A stretch of DNA of 64,000 bases, taken from Gilliamella sp. wkB308 (GTDB lineage: Bacteria; Pseudomonadota; Gammaproteobacteria; Enterobacterales; Orbaceae). The notes under the pieces were generated by a model. That model had not been told where the DNA came from. It ran no database searches and saw nothing but the letters and a program-made list of their open reading frames with translations. The DNA lies in NCBI RefSeq assembly GCF_001690185.1, contig NZ_LZGN01000037.1, positions 1-64,000 of the forward strand. The letters run 5' to 3'. Both the position numbers and the translations under genes were made by a program. Positions 37,403 through 47,282 of this stretch are shown here, piece after piece. Positions within the stretch are counted from its first letter, which is position 1. Every line of letters begins with the position of its first letter.

Positions 37403-38554
37403 ATGACTGTTAATCCTTTACTACCCTTGCGAGATAAAATTAATGAAATTGATGCGAAAATATTAGAGCTTGTCGCTAAACGTCGCCAAATTTCAACACA
37501 AGTCATTCAAACAAAAATTGAAGCCAACATTCCTGTACGTGATTTAGAACGTGAACGCTCATTAATCAACTCACTTATTCATCAAGGAAAAGCCTATCAT
37601 CTGGATGATTTTTTAATAAAACGTTTATATCAGGTGATTATTGAAGATTCCGTTCTACTACAACAGAAGATCCTACAAGAAAAACTAAATCACAATACCA
37701 TAGCGACGGCAAAAGTTGCTTTTTTAGGGCCAAAAGGTTCTTACTCCCACTCTGCTGCGCGACGTTATGCGAGTGCTCACTTTGAAGAAATGACGGAATC
37801 CAGTTGTTCAACCTTTAAAGATGTTTTTGAGCAAGTCGAAAAAGGAATGGTTGATTTTGGTATTTTACCTATCGAAAATTCAAGCTCTGGTTCGATTAAT
37901 GAAGTTTATGATCTTTTACAAAAAACCAATTTACATATCATTGGTGAACTTTCATTACCTATTGATCACTGCGTACTTGCTATTGCTGATGCCAAACTAG
38001 AGCAAATTGATACTATTTATAGTCATCCACAACCATTTCAACAATGCAGTAACTTTTTAGAAAAATCACCTCATTGGAAGATTGTCTATTGTGACAGTAC
38101 CTCATCAGCCATGGAGATAGTTGCCAGCCTCAATAAGCCAAATGTTGCTGCAATGGGTAACAAAGACGGCGGTGAATTATATGGACTTCAAGTACTTGAA
38201 CATGATTTTGCAAATCAAAAAGAAAATATCACCCGCTTTATTGTGTTAGCACGACAACCCGTTGATGTTTCAAATCAGATTCCAGCTAAAACCACTATCC
38301 TAATGAAAACAGGTCAACAAGCTGGGGCCTTAGTTGATGCATTACTAGTATTGCGCAATCACAACATTGTCATGACAAAGCTGGAGTCTCGACCAATCCA
38401 TGGTACACCATGGGAAGAGATGTTTTATATCGATCTACAAGGCAATCTTCATTCTCATGAAATGCAAACCGCGCTCAAGGAACTCTCAGCTATTACTTTA
38501 TACACCAAAGTGCTTGGCTGTTATCCAAGTGATTCAATTTCATCGCTCATATAA
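37403..38554 (+). CDS. pheA: Chorismate mutase / prephenate dehydratase (P-protein)
   Basis: A 383-residue bifunctional enzyme of phenylalanine synthesis. The chorismate mutase domain covers about 1-90 ([20 protein letters not shown]). The prephenate dehydratase domain spans about 105-285 ([16 protein letters not shown], with the catalytic ITRF motif at its end). The C-terminal ACT domain has [24 protein letters not shown], which includes the phenylalanine-binding ESRP motif. Length matches E. coli (386). No pheL leader or attenuator is visible upstream, so control differs from E. coli. Confidence 0.97.
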   Translation: MTVNPLLPLRDKINEIDAKILELVAKRRQISTQVIQTKIEANIPVRDLERERSLINSLIHQGKAYHLDDFLIKRLYQVIIEDSVLLQQKILQEKLNHNTIATAKVAFLGPKGSYSHSAARRYASAHFEEMTESSCSTFKDVFEQVEKGMVDFGILPIENSSSGSINEVYDLLQKTNLHIIGELSLPIDHCVLAIADAKLEQIDTIYSHPQPFQQCSNFLEKSPHWKIVYCDSTSSAMEIVASLNKPNVAAMGNKDGGELYGLQVLEHDFANQKENITRFIVLARQPVDVSNQIPAKTTILMKTGQQAGALVDALLVLRNHNIVMTKLESRPIHGTPWEEMFYIDLQGNLHSHEMQTALKELSAITLYTKVLGCYPSDSISSLI

Positions 38555-38569
38555 TTAATCATAAACACT

Positions 38570-39607
38570 ATGCAAAAATTTTCCAATGCCGTGCTCAAGT
38601 GGTATGACGAGTACGGCAGAAAAACGCTACCTTGGCAAATTGAAAAAAGTTCTTACCATGTTTGGTTGTCGGAAGTGATGCTCCAACAAACTCAAGTTGC
38701 AACTGTCATCCCTTACTTCAATCGTTTTATTGCGCATTTTCCGAAGATAACCGATTTAGCACACGCCCCGATTGATGATGTATTACATTTGTGGACTGGA
38801 CTGGGTTACTATGCTCGAGCCCGTAATTTACATAAAGCAGCGAAAATGGTTACTGACAAGTTTAAAGGTCACTTCCCTACTCTATTTGATGATGTCGTTG
38901 CCTTACCCGGTGTTGGGCGTTCAACCGCTGGCGCAATTTTATCGCTATCTCAAAACCAACATTACCCTATTTTAGATGGTAATGTAAAACGGGTTTTAAC
39001 ACGCTTTTTTGCTGTTGAAGGTTGGCCTGGCAATAAAAGCATTGAAAACAGACTTTGGCAATTGAGCGAACAGGTCACACCAAAGCATGATGTAGCCAAA
39101 TTTAATCAAGCGATGATGGATATTGGCGCAATGGTTTGCACTCGTACCAAACCTAAATGTAACTTATGTCCACTGCAAAGTGATTGTATCGCTTTTCAAA
39201 CAGACAGTTGGCAACAATATCCTACCAAAAAACCAAAAACAACCATTCCTGAAAAATCGGCATATTTTTTGATGCTTGAATACAACCAGAGTATATGGCT
39301 TGAAAAACGACCGCCATCGGGTATCTGGGGTGGTTTATATTGCCCACCACAATTTGCTACAAAGCAAGCATTAATCAATTGGCTAAACGATTGTGGAATT
39401 CAAACAACTCCACCACAACAATTGATTTCTTTTCGCCATACTTTTAGCCATTTTCATTTAGATATCATACCGATTCATTGCATCATAGTTAACAACACGA
39501 AATGTTTAGATGAAAGTAATAGCTATTGGTATAACTTAACAACAGAAAATGCGAAAATTGGCTTAGCAACACCTATTTACAATTTATTGAAGCAATTGAA
39601 TTCATGA
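38570..39607 (+). CDS. mutY: Adenine DNA glycosylase MutY
   Basis: A 345-residue glycosylase that removes adenine mispaired with 8-oxoguanine. Catalytic Glu is in [17 protein letters not shown] and catalytic Asp in [14 protein letters not shown]. The helix-hairpin-helix is [13 protein letters not shown]. The iron-sulfur cluster ligands follow the C-x6-C-x2-C-x5-C pattern ([17 protein letters not shown]). The C-terminal NUDIX-like 8-oxoG recognition domain is complete. It begins 15 bases after pheA and is probably cotranscribed. E. coli mutY lies elsewhere in the genome, so this linkage is local. Confidence 0.97.
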   Translation: MQKFSNAVLKWYDEYGRKTLPWQIEKSSYHVWLSEVMLQQTQVATVIPYFNRFIAHFPKITDLAHAPIDDVLHLWTGLGYYARARNLHKAAKMVTDKFKGHFPTLFDDVVALPGVGRSTAGAILSLSQNQHYPILDGNVKRVLTRFFAVEGWPGNKSIENRLWQLSEQVTPKHDVAKFNQAMMDIGAMVCTRTKPKCNLCPLQSDCIAFQTDSWQQYPTKKPKTTIPEKSAYFLMLEYNQSIWLEKRPPSGIWGGLYCPPQFATKQALINWLNDCGIQTTPPQQLISFRHTFSHFHLDIIPIHCIIVNNTKCLDESNSYWYNLTTENAKIGLATPIYNLLKQLNS

Positions 39608-39732
39608 TTGATTAAATGAGCTTAAAATTGATCGGTTTGTTAACTATCGGTTAAATTAGCGATATTATAGCTTAATTATTCTTCACAAAAAGTTGAGAAT
39701 ATATTGTTCACCAGTAATTTAAGGAATTCTAT

Positions 39733-40773
39733 ATGGCTAAAATATCTTATTTAAATACGCCCTTTACGATCAAAAGATTATCATTAAAAAATCGTATTGT
39801 TATGCCTCCAATGTGTCAATATCAAGCTAAAGATGGTCTACCAAATGATTGGCATTTTGTTCATTATGTTTCAAGAGCTGTTGGGGGCGTTGGGTTAATT
39901 ATTGTTGAAATGACGAATGTTGCGCCAAATGGACGAATCTCGCCAAATTGTCTGGGTTTATGGAATGATGAGCAACGAGATCAGTTCAAACGTATTGTTG
40001 ATGCCGTTCACGCCCAAAATAGCAAAATAGCCATTCAAATTGCCCATGCAGGGCGTAAAGCTTTAGGAGCTGATGATGTGGTATCTTGCTCTCCTCTTCT
40101 TTATGACGGCACTAACGAAGCCAATAAACAGTGGCAATATCAAACGCCAAGAGAATTATCAAAAGATGAAATCGCTGACATTATTCAAAAATTTAAAGAA
40201 TCAACCCAACGGGCCGTTGAAGCAGGTTTCGATGCAATTGAAATCCATGGCGCACATGGTTACTTAATACATCAATTCAGTTCACCTAAAACCAATTTAC
40301 GAACCGATGAATATGGTCAAGATAAGTTACTCTTTGGAGAACAAGTCATTAAAGCCGCTAAATCGGTTATGCCACCTGATATGCCGTTAATAATTCGGTT
40401 TTCAGCGCAAGAATATGGTAAAGATGGATATGGTGTTGATTATGGATGCAAAATAGCTAAACGTTTTGCCGATGCAGGTGCAGACGTTTTAGATGTGAGT
40501 GGTGGCGGTGACGGACAGCTTGATCCAGCAAACACCCCTGATTTTCATGCCGGTTATCAGGTTTACTTGGCTAGCGCTATCAGACAATCGATAGATTTAC
40601 CAATAATAGCTGTTGGTATGCTTGAAGATCATTACTTAGCCGATTACGTTTTAAGCCGAGGCGATGCAGATTTGATAGCGATTGGTCGAGGTTTACTCAG
40701 TGATCCATATTGGCCTTTACGTATTTCTTCATCGCCATTTGTTCCGACATCATATCAAATAGCATTCAAATAA
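39733..40773 (+). CDS. Old-yellow-enzyme family NADPH:flavin oxidoreductase (YqjM-like)
   Basis: A 346-residue FMN-dependent TIM barrel. Active-site cysteine is in VMPPMCQYQA, as in YqjM/NamA, and the substrate His pair is in QIAHAGRK and IHGAHGYLIHQF. The C-terminal phosphate-binding end is DLIAIGRGLLSDPYWPLR. Such enzymes reduce activated double bonds of enones and nitro compounds. It is a single gene with a standard ribosome site (AAGGAA upstream of ATG). Substrate in this organism is unknown. Confidence 0.9.
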   Translation: MAKISYLNTPFTIKRLSLKNRIVMPPMCQYQAKDGLPNDWHFVHYVSRAVGGVGLIIVEMTNVAPNGRISPNCLGLWNDEQRDQFKRIVDAVHAQNSKIAIQIAHAGRKALGADDVVSCSPLLYDGTNEANKQWQYQTPRELSKDEIADIIQKFKESTQRAVEAGFDAIEIHGAHGYLIHQFSSPKTNLRTDEYGQDKLLFGEQVIKAAKSVMPPDMPLIIRFSAQEYGKDGYGVDYGCKIAKRFADAGADVLDVSGGGDGQLDPANTPDFHAGYQVYLASAIRQSIDLPIIAVGMLEDHYLADYVLSRGDADLIAIGRGLLSDPYWPLRISSSPFVPTSYQIAFK

Positions 40774-40831
40774 TTTATCAAAATTGTTATATCCTGTAGC
40801 ACAAGTTACAGGATAATTAACATTAGCTAAA

Positions 40832-42016
40832 TTATATCTTCATGGCATATTTGATTAACTGTTTTTTTAATGGTGAACAATAATCAATAGTATTCATTCC
40901 TACCGTTCTTAGTGCCTTCTTAAATAAGTTATCCCCATTAAACATATCTTGAATAGTTTGCATAGCCGCTAACATTACCATCGTATCTTTACGACGCGTA
41001 AACTGAAATGATTTTAGATTACTGACCAAGCCAATATCCTGATTCTCATCGATTAATTTTTTTATTGTCGACACTAACAAGGCCGAATCTTGAAAACCTA
41101 AGTTGACGCCTTGCCCAGCTAAAGGATGAATTGTGTGCGCTGCATCGCCAACTAAAACTAAACGATGTTTAACAAACTGCTTGGCAAAGCGTGCTTTTAA
41201 AGGAAAAATCATTCTTGGGTTAATTAACTGACAGTGACCTACTTTATCACCTGTTAATTGAAATAATTGATATGAAAACTCCGTTTCAGATAACAAAGCT
41301 AAATTAGCTGCATAATCGGGTTTAGTAGACCATACTAAACAACTTCTATTAGGATGATAAAGCGGAAGAAAAGCAACAATACCATTGGGATAAAAAATTT
41401 GTTTTGCACAAGCGTGATGAGGATATTCGGTTTCAACGGTTGTAATTAATGCGTGATGAATATAATTACGTTCTAAAACAGAAATGTTTTCATGCTGACG
41501 AATCCAAGAATTTGCACCATCTGCACCTATAATAAGTTTAGCTGGTAAAGTAACTTGATCTGCCAAGGTCAAAAAAGCACAATTATCATCAAATACACTA
41601 TCTATCACTTCTTGGCTATAAAGCGTTATGTTGTTACTAGCTAAAGCATAGTGATAAAGATAATGAGACATAACGTGATTTTCTATGATATAACCTAAAT
41701 TTGGATAACCATAGTCCTTAGCCTGTGCTGATAAATGAGCCTGCCCATTCTTTTCCCAAACATCAATTTCGGTAAACTCTTGTACTCGACCACTTGAACA
41801 AAGGTCATCCCAAATACCAATTTGAGTAAAATAGCGCTGGCTAGCACCATTTAGCGCTGAAGCCCTGATCCCAATTTTATCCGCTTGCAAACATTCATGT
41901 TGGTGAATATTTTTATCAATAATGGCAATATTCAAATCATAATCACTTAAAGCACAAGCCGTTGCTAAACCTACTAAGCCACCCCCAACAATGGCTACAT
42001 CAAATTGAATACTCAT
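40832..42016 (-). CDS. UbiH/UbiF/VisC family FAD-dependent hydroxylase
   Basis: A 394-residue flavin monooxygenase of ubiquinone synthesis. The FAD-binding Rossmann motif is FDVAIVGGGLVGLATACAL; the NADPH/FAD motifs DGANSWIR and GDAAHTIHPLAGQGVNLG follow. The C-terminal MLAAMQTIQDMFNGDN resembles UbiI (VisC), while the very end PLKKQLIKYAM is closer to UbiF, so it cannot be assigned to a single ring position from sequence alone. It lies 7 bases after a TatA-like gene in the same direction. Confidence 0.88.
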   Translation of the reverse strand: MSIQFDVAIVGGGLVGLATACALSDYDLNIAIIDKNIHQHECLQADKIGIRASALNGASQRYFTQIGIWDDLCSSGRVQEFTEIDVWEKNGQAHLSAQAKDYGYPNLGYIIENHVMSHYLYHYALASNNITLYSQEVIDSVFDDNCAFLTLADQVTLPAKLIIGADGANSWIRQHENISVLERNYIHHALITTVETEYPHHACAKQIFYPNGIVAFLPLYHPNRSCLVWSTKPDYAANLALLSETEFSYQLFQLTGDKVGHCQLINPRMIFPLKARFAKQFVKHRLVLVGDAAHTIHPLAGQGVNLGFQDSALLVSTIKKLIDENQDIGLVSNLKSFQFTRRKDTMVMLAAMQTIQDMFNGDNLFKKALRTVGMNTIDYCSPLKKQLIKYAMKI

Positions 42017-42023
42017 AGTTCAA

Positions 42024-42197
42024 TTATTTATTATCTAATTTAGGATCATTTTTGGATTCAATATCTTCATTCATCTCCTTTTTAAACCCTTTCAACGCCG
42101 AACCTAAATCAGATCCTAAATTTCGCAGTTTTTTAGTGCCAAATAACAATACGACAACAGCAAGAAAGACTAAAAGATGCGGGATACTAAATGACAT
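42024..42197 (-). CDS. tatA: TatA/TatE family twin-arginine translocase subunit
   Basis: A 57-residue TatA-type protein with one N-terminal membrane helix ([16 protein letters not shown]), the [14 protein letters not shown] hinge of the family, and a short amphipathic helix ([15 protein letters not shown]). It is shorter than TatA of E. coli (89) and more like TatE (67) or minimal TatA. TatA forms the pore-like assembly that moves folded proteins. tatB and tatC are not adjacent. GAGG precedes ATG 42197 by 7 bases. The next gene (a ubiquinone hydroxylase) starts 7 bases after the stop. Confidence 0.9.
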   Translation of the reverse strand: MSFSIPHLLVFLAVVVLLFGTKKLRNLGSDLGSALKGFKKEMNEDIESKNDPKLDNK

Positions 42198-42855
42198 AAT
42201 AAAATCCTCTTAATTAAATTTTATTAATTCGTCTAACAATAGAATTGTAAACAAATGGTATATATGTTTATACATTATACCTTTTAAGGGATGAATTCAT
42301 AAGAAGTTTAAGCAAAAAAAAAGACCTGCATATAAATATACAGGCCAACATGAAATATAAGGAATATAAGGAAAGAAAACAATGAAAAATCCTTACACTG
42401 CTTATTATCCATTTTTTTTCGTTTCAGTCAACGTTTTTATTTGTTTTTTTATTTATTTTAAATTTTAAAAGAAAAAGGGCAAAAACAAGAATTAAGTCTT
42501 TTAAAATCAATGGATAAGCAAATTTAATGTAAGTAACTCATGAAAGTAAATTAATTTGATATATATCAAATATAAAATAAAAAACATTTAAAAAGCAGAC
42601 AAAAATCTTTTTTTCTCGTGGAAATAAATAAAATTTCAACAGAAAAACAAAAATAAAATATTTTTTTAAAAACACTATATTTTGATTTTTTAATACGCAA
42701 ATTGATATAATTAACATGCTATAAAACGAACAATTCAAACAAAATTACAAAAAATTACTTTTTTATATTAGCTTTTCATTTAATGTTGGATGTAAAACTT
42801 ATAAAATATCTACTATAATTTGAAAAACGGATGTAATAGGAGAAACAAATCAGAA
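42198..42855. other. Very AT-rich patch upstream of tatA and the orphan repressor
   Basis: About 650 bases, poorer in GC than the flanks. It includes a hairpin near 42319-42346 (arms around ACCTG and CAGG) next to a run of nine A and a candidate 28-residue peptide at 42382-42468. The rest shows no supported gene; a 66-residue frame on the minus strand at 42538-42738 is compositional noise. Confidence 0.5.
42382..42468 (+). CDS. Candidate 28-residue membrane peptide
   Basis: ATG 42382 has AAGGAAAG in front at a usable distance and opens a 28-residue frame: a polar start MKNPYTAYYP, then an 18-residue hydrophobic helix (FFFVSVNVFICFFIYF) and a terminal Lys-Phe. It would be a small single-span membrane protein. 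In a patch this AT rich, chance frames of Phe and Ile are easily formed, so the coding call is weak. Confidence 0.3.
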   Translation: MKNPYTAYYPFFFVSVNVFICFFIYFKF

Positions 42856-43548
42856 ATGAATATGATTAAAAATAAGAATGTAAAAACATTTAAAGAAAGA
42901 TTACATAGCTCAATGCAAGGTTTATCTGTCTCCGCCTTCGCTAAAAAATGTGATATGTCTGAAACAGTGATCAGAGATTATTTATCAGGAAAAACTTACC
43001 CCTCTTTGACACGGCTGGAAGTGATTGCTGAAAAATGCAATGTTTCATATAACTGGTTAGCAACAGGCTATAAATTAGAAGTTTTAGATCCCAAAGAAGA
43101 TGAAGCAGATGTCTACAACGAGAATATATACCGTATTCCCGTCTATAAAAAACAGTTACCAACCAAAGAAGAAGCACAATCACAACGATATATTCGAGAA
43201 ACACCTCCTGTCATGAACTATCCCGTTGTTGAAGGTTGGGCTTCTCATCGAGGATTAGATATCAAAAAATTAATCATTTATTGGGCTAAAGGGGATCTCA
43301 TGTCGCCTGAAATCAACAATAATAATGGTTTAATTATTAATACGGAAATCGTTGAAATTATTGACGGAGCAATCTATTTAGTTGAATATGAAGATATTAC
43401 CTTTTTACGTAAAGTTCGATTAACGCAAAATGGTTGGGTTTTAATGTGTAACAATAACCAATTCCCTACCATTGAAGTCTCTAAAGAAAATTTTGATAAG
43501 TACCATTTTGTGGGACGAGTTGTACAAATTATCAAAGATATTTTTTAG
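42856..43548 (+). CDS. Orphan phage-type repressor with an inactive S24 domain
   Basis: A 230-residue regulator. The HTH domain (about residues 10-60) has LSVSAFAKKCDMSETVIRDYLSGKTYPS. The C-terminal half has the fold pattern of LexA/CI S24 domains, but the nucleophile motif reads KGDLMSPE, with Leu in place of Ser, and the Lys position is not clear in FLRKVRL. No Ala-Gly bond is visible in the hinge (VVEGWASHRG). It should bind DNA and dimerise but not self-cleave. ATG 42856 is chosen because the in-frame TTG 12 codons upstream is unlikely. No other phage gene is near. Confidence 0.75.
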   Translation: MNMIKNKNVKTFKERLHSSMQGLSVSAFAKKCDMSETVIRDYLSGKTYPSLTRLEVIAEKCNVSYNWLATGYKLEVLDPKEDEADVYNENIYRIPVYKKQLPTKEEAQSQRYIRETPPVMNYPVVEGWASHRGLDIKKLIIYWAKGDLMSPEINNNNGLIINTEIVEIIDGAIYLVEYEDITFLRKVRLTQNGWVLMCNNNQFPTIEVSKENFDKYHFVGRVVQIIKDIF

Positions 43549-43586
43549 TCAAAAAATAGGCAAATATCGTTATTCAAGATATAATT

Positions 43587-43625
43587 AAAGCAAGGGAGAT
43601 TCAAAAATGAGCTCTTCCTTGCTTT
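43587..43625 (+). terminator. Long hairpin after the orphan repressor
   Basis: A 9-bp perfect stem AAAGCAAGG/CCTTGCTTT with a 21-base internal part that can pair further (GAG with CTC). It lies 39 bases after the stop and could end the transcript, although no T run follows. Confidence 0.45.
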
Positions 43626-43784
43626 AGTTATTAATATTTTAGAATCTGCAATAATAGGTATTCAAATGTTGTTAAATTTCAGAACTATCCATCAGTTTTA
43701 GGATATCTAACGCTATTCATTTTACTCACAATGTTAATATCAACGATTCAATTCAATGAAAAATAGCAAATAATTAGGTCAATT

Positions 43785-45620
43785 ATGTATCGATTTTTTG
43801 AAAAATTGGTGTCACCTTATCCTAAAAGTGAACCGCAACCAGCAGCTAAAAATTTTCTAGGTTTTATATGGCAATCAACCCAAGGCACTCGAATATTCAT
43901 ACTGCTTTTAATTCTATTTAGTGCACTCAGTGGCGCATTTGAAGCTTTTCTATTTGCTGCGCTTGGCAAAGTGGTGGATTGGCTTGCAATTGTCGAACCT
44001 AATGAGCTTTGGCAAAAAGAAAAAACATCGCTATTAATATTAACCTTAATCATTTTATCCAGCACTTTGATTATTGGATTACAAACAATCATCAAACATC
44101 AATGTTTAGCGGGAAATTTTCCAATGAGAATGCGTTGGAATCTACATCGATTAGTGCTTAATCAAAGTATGCGCTTTTTTCAAGATGAGTTTGCCGGAAG
44201 AATATCGGCAAAAGTTATGCAAACTGCATTAGCTGTTAGAGACACCTGCTTTCTTGTTGCTGATATTTTAATATTTGTATTGATTTCGTTTATTACTATG
44301 GCTGCGGTAATCGGTCAATTAGCACCTTGGTTATTGCTGCCATTTTTTGGATGGTGTGTCCTTTATGGCTTAGCCATGTACTATTTTATTCCTCGCTTAA
44401 GTAAAGTTGCAAGTATGCAAGCAGATGCACGCTCTACCATGACTGGACGTGTAACGGATGCTTATACAAACATTATGACTGTCAAACTATTTTCTCATGC
44501 CGGTAATGAAGCAAAGTATGCCCAAGAATCTATGGATGAATTTTTGATTACTGTCAATAAACAAATGCGATTAGTCAGCAGTTTTGAAATCGTGAACCAC
44601 TTATTATCTATTCTACTTATTTTAACAACGACTGGCGTTGCTTTGCTGTTATGGACAAATCAATTAGTTGGAATCGGTGCTATCGCAACAACCACAGCAT
44701 TAGCGCTTCGTTTAAACGGCTTATCGCATTGGATTATGTGGGAGCTGGCAGCTTTATTTGAAAATATTGGGGTTGTGAAAGATGGTATGAATACATTTTC
44801 AACTGCAACAACTATTGTTGATAAACCTAATGCCAAAAATCTAAATGTCACTAATGGAAAAATTGAGTTCAAAAATATTTATTTCACCTACGATGAAAAG
44901 ATTCGAAATTCGGTAATTAACGATCTCAATTTAACCATTAAGCCCGGTCAAAAAATAGGGTTAGTTGGACGCTCTGGCGCCGGAAAATCCACATTAATTA
45001 ATCTGTTATTACGTTTTTATGACTTACAACAAGGTAAAATTCTTATTGACGGACAGAACATTACCGAGATTAATCAAGAAAGCTTACGGGCACAAATTGG
45101 TATGGTTACACAAGACACGTCCTTATTACATCGAACTGTTCGGGAAAATTTACTTTATGGTAATAATCAAGCGACTGAACAAGAGATGATAGACGCGGCT
45201 AAAAAAGCACATGCAGATAAATTTATTCAAACATTAATCGATGCTAATGGCAGAACCGGTTATGATGCTTTTGTTGGTGAACGAGGTATAAAACTATCGG
45301 GAGGGCAAAGGCAACGCATTGCCATTGCTAGGGTGATCTTAAAAAATGCACCAATATTATTACTCGATGAAGCAACCAGTGCATTGGATTCAGAAATTGA
45401 ACAAGCCATTCAAGAAAGTTTATATGCACTAATGGAAGGTAAAACTGTTATCGCTATTGCTCATCGTTTATCAACTATTGCCGCAATGGATAAACTGGTT
45501 GTTTTGGATGAAGGAAAAATTATCGAACAAGGTACTCATCAAGAATTACTGGATAAAAATGGCTTATATGCTCAACTTTGGAAACATCAAAGCGGTGGTT
45601 TTTTACCAGATAGTTTATAA
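43785..45620 (+). CDS. ABC exporter (fused permease and ATPase)
   Basis: A 611-residue half-transporter: six membrane segments in about 30-335, then a nucleotide-binding domain from about 365. Walker A is GRSGAGKST, the signature LSGGQRQRIAIARV, Walker B ILLLDEATSALD, and the His loop IAIAHRLST. It would act as a homodimer to export lipids, drugs or peptides; the substrate is not predictable. The N-terminus lacks a peptidase domain. A single gene with a hairpin downstream. It resembles MsbA-like multidrug exporters of Gammaproteobacteria but not the essential lipid A flippase specifically. Confidence 0.92.
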   Translation: MYRFFEKLVSPYPKSEPQPAAKNFLGFIWQSTQGTRIFILLLILFSALSGAFEAFLFAALGKVVDWLAIVEPNELWQKEKTSLLILTLIILSSTLIIGLQTIIKHQCLAGNFPMRMRWNLHRLVLNQSMRFFQDEFAGRISAKVMQTALAVRDTCFLVADILIFVLISFITMAAVIGQLAPWLLLPFFGWCVLYGLAMYYFIPRLSKVASMQADARSTMTGRVTDAYTNIMTVKLFSHAGNEAKYAQESMDEFLITVNKQMRLVSSFEIVNHLLSILLILTTTGVALLLWTNQLVGIGAIATTTALALRLNGLSHWIMWELAALFENIGVVKDGMNTFSTATTIVDKPNAKNLNVTNGKIEFKNIYFTYDEKIRNSVINDLNLTIKPGQKIGLVGRSGAGKSTLINLLLRFYDLQQGKILIDGQNITEINQESLRAQIGMVTQDTSLLHRTVRENLLYGNNQATEQEMIDAAKKAHADKFIQTLIDANGRTGYDAFVGERGIKLSGGQRQRIAIARVILKNAPILLLDEATSALDSEIEQAIQESLYALMEGKTVIAIAHRLSTIAAMDKLVVLDEGKIIEQGTHQELLDKNGLYAQLWKHQSGGFLPDSL

Positions 45621-45633
45621 GCGCGTTTAAGGT

Positions 45634-45656
45634 TTGGCACCAACAATAGGTGCCAA
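45634..45656. terminator. Hairpin between convergent ABC exporter and dacB
   Basis: An 8-bp stem TTGGCACC/GGTGCCAA with a 7-base loop between two convergent genes. T runs are weak on both sides. Confidence 0.6.
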
Positions 45657-45665
45657 CATCATTTT

Positions 45666-47111
45666 TTATTCACCAATCACAAATTTTTTATAAAATTCAG
45701 ATTCGAAACGCATTATCGCACTATTTTTAGGCTCATCCCGCCTTTCAGGATGATACCCCGAAAGTAACTGGACAAAAGCGATAATTTTTCCATCTGATTT
45801 TTCAATAAATCCAGCTAAATTATAGCTGCCTTGTATATATCCCGTTTTTGCCCGTATGGTTTCTATAAAAGGCGGTTGATTAAAGCTCTTACGATATTGT
45901 AAAGTTCCATCCTTCCCTGCAACTGGAAGTTTTTCAATAATTTTGAGATCGCGATCATGAGCTGAAATATATTGCAGAATTTCCATCATCTTGTCTGCAC
46001 TGACCAGATTCAATCTAGATAAACCTGAACCGTCAACAATCACCAAATTTTCGAGATCAATACCGGCTTTTTTAAGTAAAATTTGTTTAACCGCATCCCC
46101 ACTATTTCGCCATGTACCTTGAATTTTAAAGTAATGAGCCCCAATCGTTCTAAAGATAGCATCAGCGTACAGATTGTTTGATTTTTTCAACATTACAGTT
46201 AACAATTCTGAAAGGGGTGCAGACTGGCTTGAAACTAATAATGAAAGTTTGCTATTTATGGGCTCATTACGTGCTGAAATCGCACCATTAAACGAAATTT
46301 TCTGTTGTTTTAACTCATTTTTCAAAACACTTGAAAAATAATCCACACCATTAAGTACAGCAAATTTTAATGCTATTTTATCTGATCCTGACGCAATACA
46401 TCCGGATAATTGATAGCGATTTTTGTCAATATAACTGGCATCAAGCTCACAGTATTTATCATTCAAATCTTTACTGTTTTTAGCTATAGTTTTAACATTA
46501 CCAGTCACCGTGACAGGAATATTTGCGGAAACAGAAATGGAAGCTTTAGCCCCAACTTTACCAGGTTTGATTGTCACATAAAAACAATTATCATCAATTA
46601 TTGCAGCTGACGGCGGTGCATTGTAACAAGCTGTTAAATTATTCCAAGACCAACCTTCTGCTTTATCGTGACTGGTAAATTTAGAAGTATCTAAAATAAC
46701 TTTGCCCGTTATTTTTTCAACACCTTTCCCACGTAAACTTGCCAGCATATTTTTTAACTGTCCACGCGTAAAAGTAGGATCACCACTCAGTTGAATAATC
46801 AAATCACCATTTAATTGTTTATTGGCAATTGAACCATTAGTTAACATTTTAGTTTCAAATCTAAAATCTGACCCTAGTTCAAGCTCTGCTGCAAGTGCAG
46901 TGATCACTTTTTGGGTGCTGGCTGGCTGTTTAAATTGATCGCTTTTATATTTAGCTAATGTTTTGTGTTTGTCATCAACAGATTGAACCAAAATTGATAT
47001 ATCACTACCTTTAGGTAACGACGATACATAAGACTCAACAGATTGAGCTTGCAATATACCGGAAAAAAAAGAAATAATAAAAAAACTTACTACTTTGAAA
47101 TTTTTCATCAA
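45666..47111 (-). CDS. dacB: Penicillin-binding protein 4 (D-Ala-D-Ala carboxypeptidase/endopeptidase)
   Basis: A 481-residue class C PBP (E. coli 477). A signal peptide (about 1-23) is followed by the SxxK active site Ser65-Thr-Gln-Lys68 in QPASTQKVI, the SxN motif in KKSNNLYAD, and KTG in RAKTGYIQGS. The large insertion with domains II and III between SxxK and SxN is present. It trims and cleaves peptidoglycan cross-links in the periplasm. The gene is a single transcription unit, divergent from alx. Confidence 0.95.
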   Translation of the reverse strand: MMKNFKVVSFFIISFFSGILQAQSVESYVSSLPKGSDISILVQSVDDKHKTLAKYKSDQFKQPASTQKVITALAAELELGSDFRFETKMLTNGSIANKQLNGDLIIQLSGDPTFTRGQLKNMLASLRGKGVEKITGKVILDTSKFTSHDKAEGWSWNNLTACYNAPPSAAIIDDNCFYVTIKPGKVGAKASISVSANIPVTVTGNVKTIAKNSKDLNDKYCELDASYIDKNRYQLSGCIASGSDKIALKFAVLNGVDYFSSVLKNELKQQKISFNGAISARNEPINSKLSLLVSSQSAPLSELLTVMLKKSNNLYADAIFRTIGAHYFKIQGTWRNSGDAVKQILLKKAGIDLENLVIVDGSGLSRLNLVSADKMMEILQYISAHDRDLKIIEKLPVAGKDGTLQYRKSFNQPPFIETIRAKTGYIQGSYNLAGFIEKSDGKIIAFVQLLSGYHPERRDEPKNSAIMRFESEFYKKFVIGE

Positions 47112-47282
47112 AATCAGCTCAAAATATTTTTAATTAATGGGAAGGGATATTGAAAACAAATATATCTTTTTTTGTTATTGCTATCAATATATACTCAACT
47201 ACTTTTATAAATATGTTCTGTAAAAATAGTTAAATTTTGTTATTAAAAGATCATGACATAACTACATACTAGGCGATAAATT

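Noticed and set aside
42538-42738. 66-residue minus-strand frame
   Set aside because: Phe/Ile/Lys noise in a very AT-rich stretch, no ribosome site and no domain.
47112-47282. Manganese (yybP-ykoY) riboswitch before alx
   Set aside because: E. coli alx has one, but the conserved blocks are not visible in this leader.
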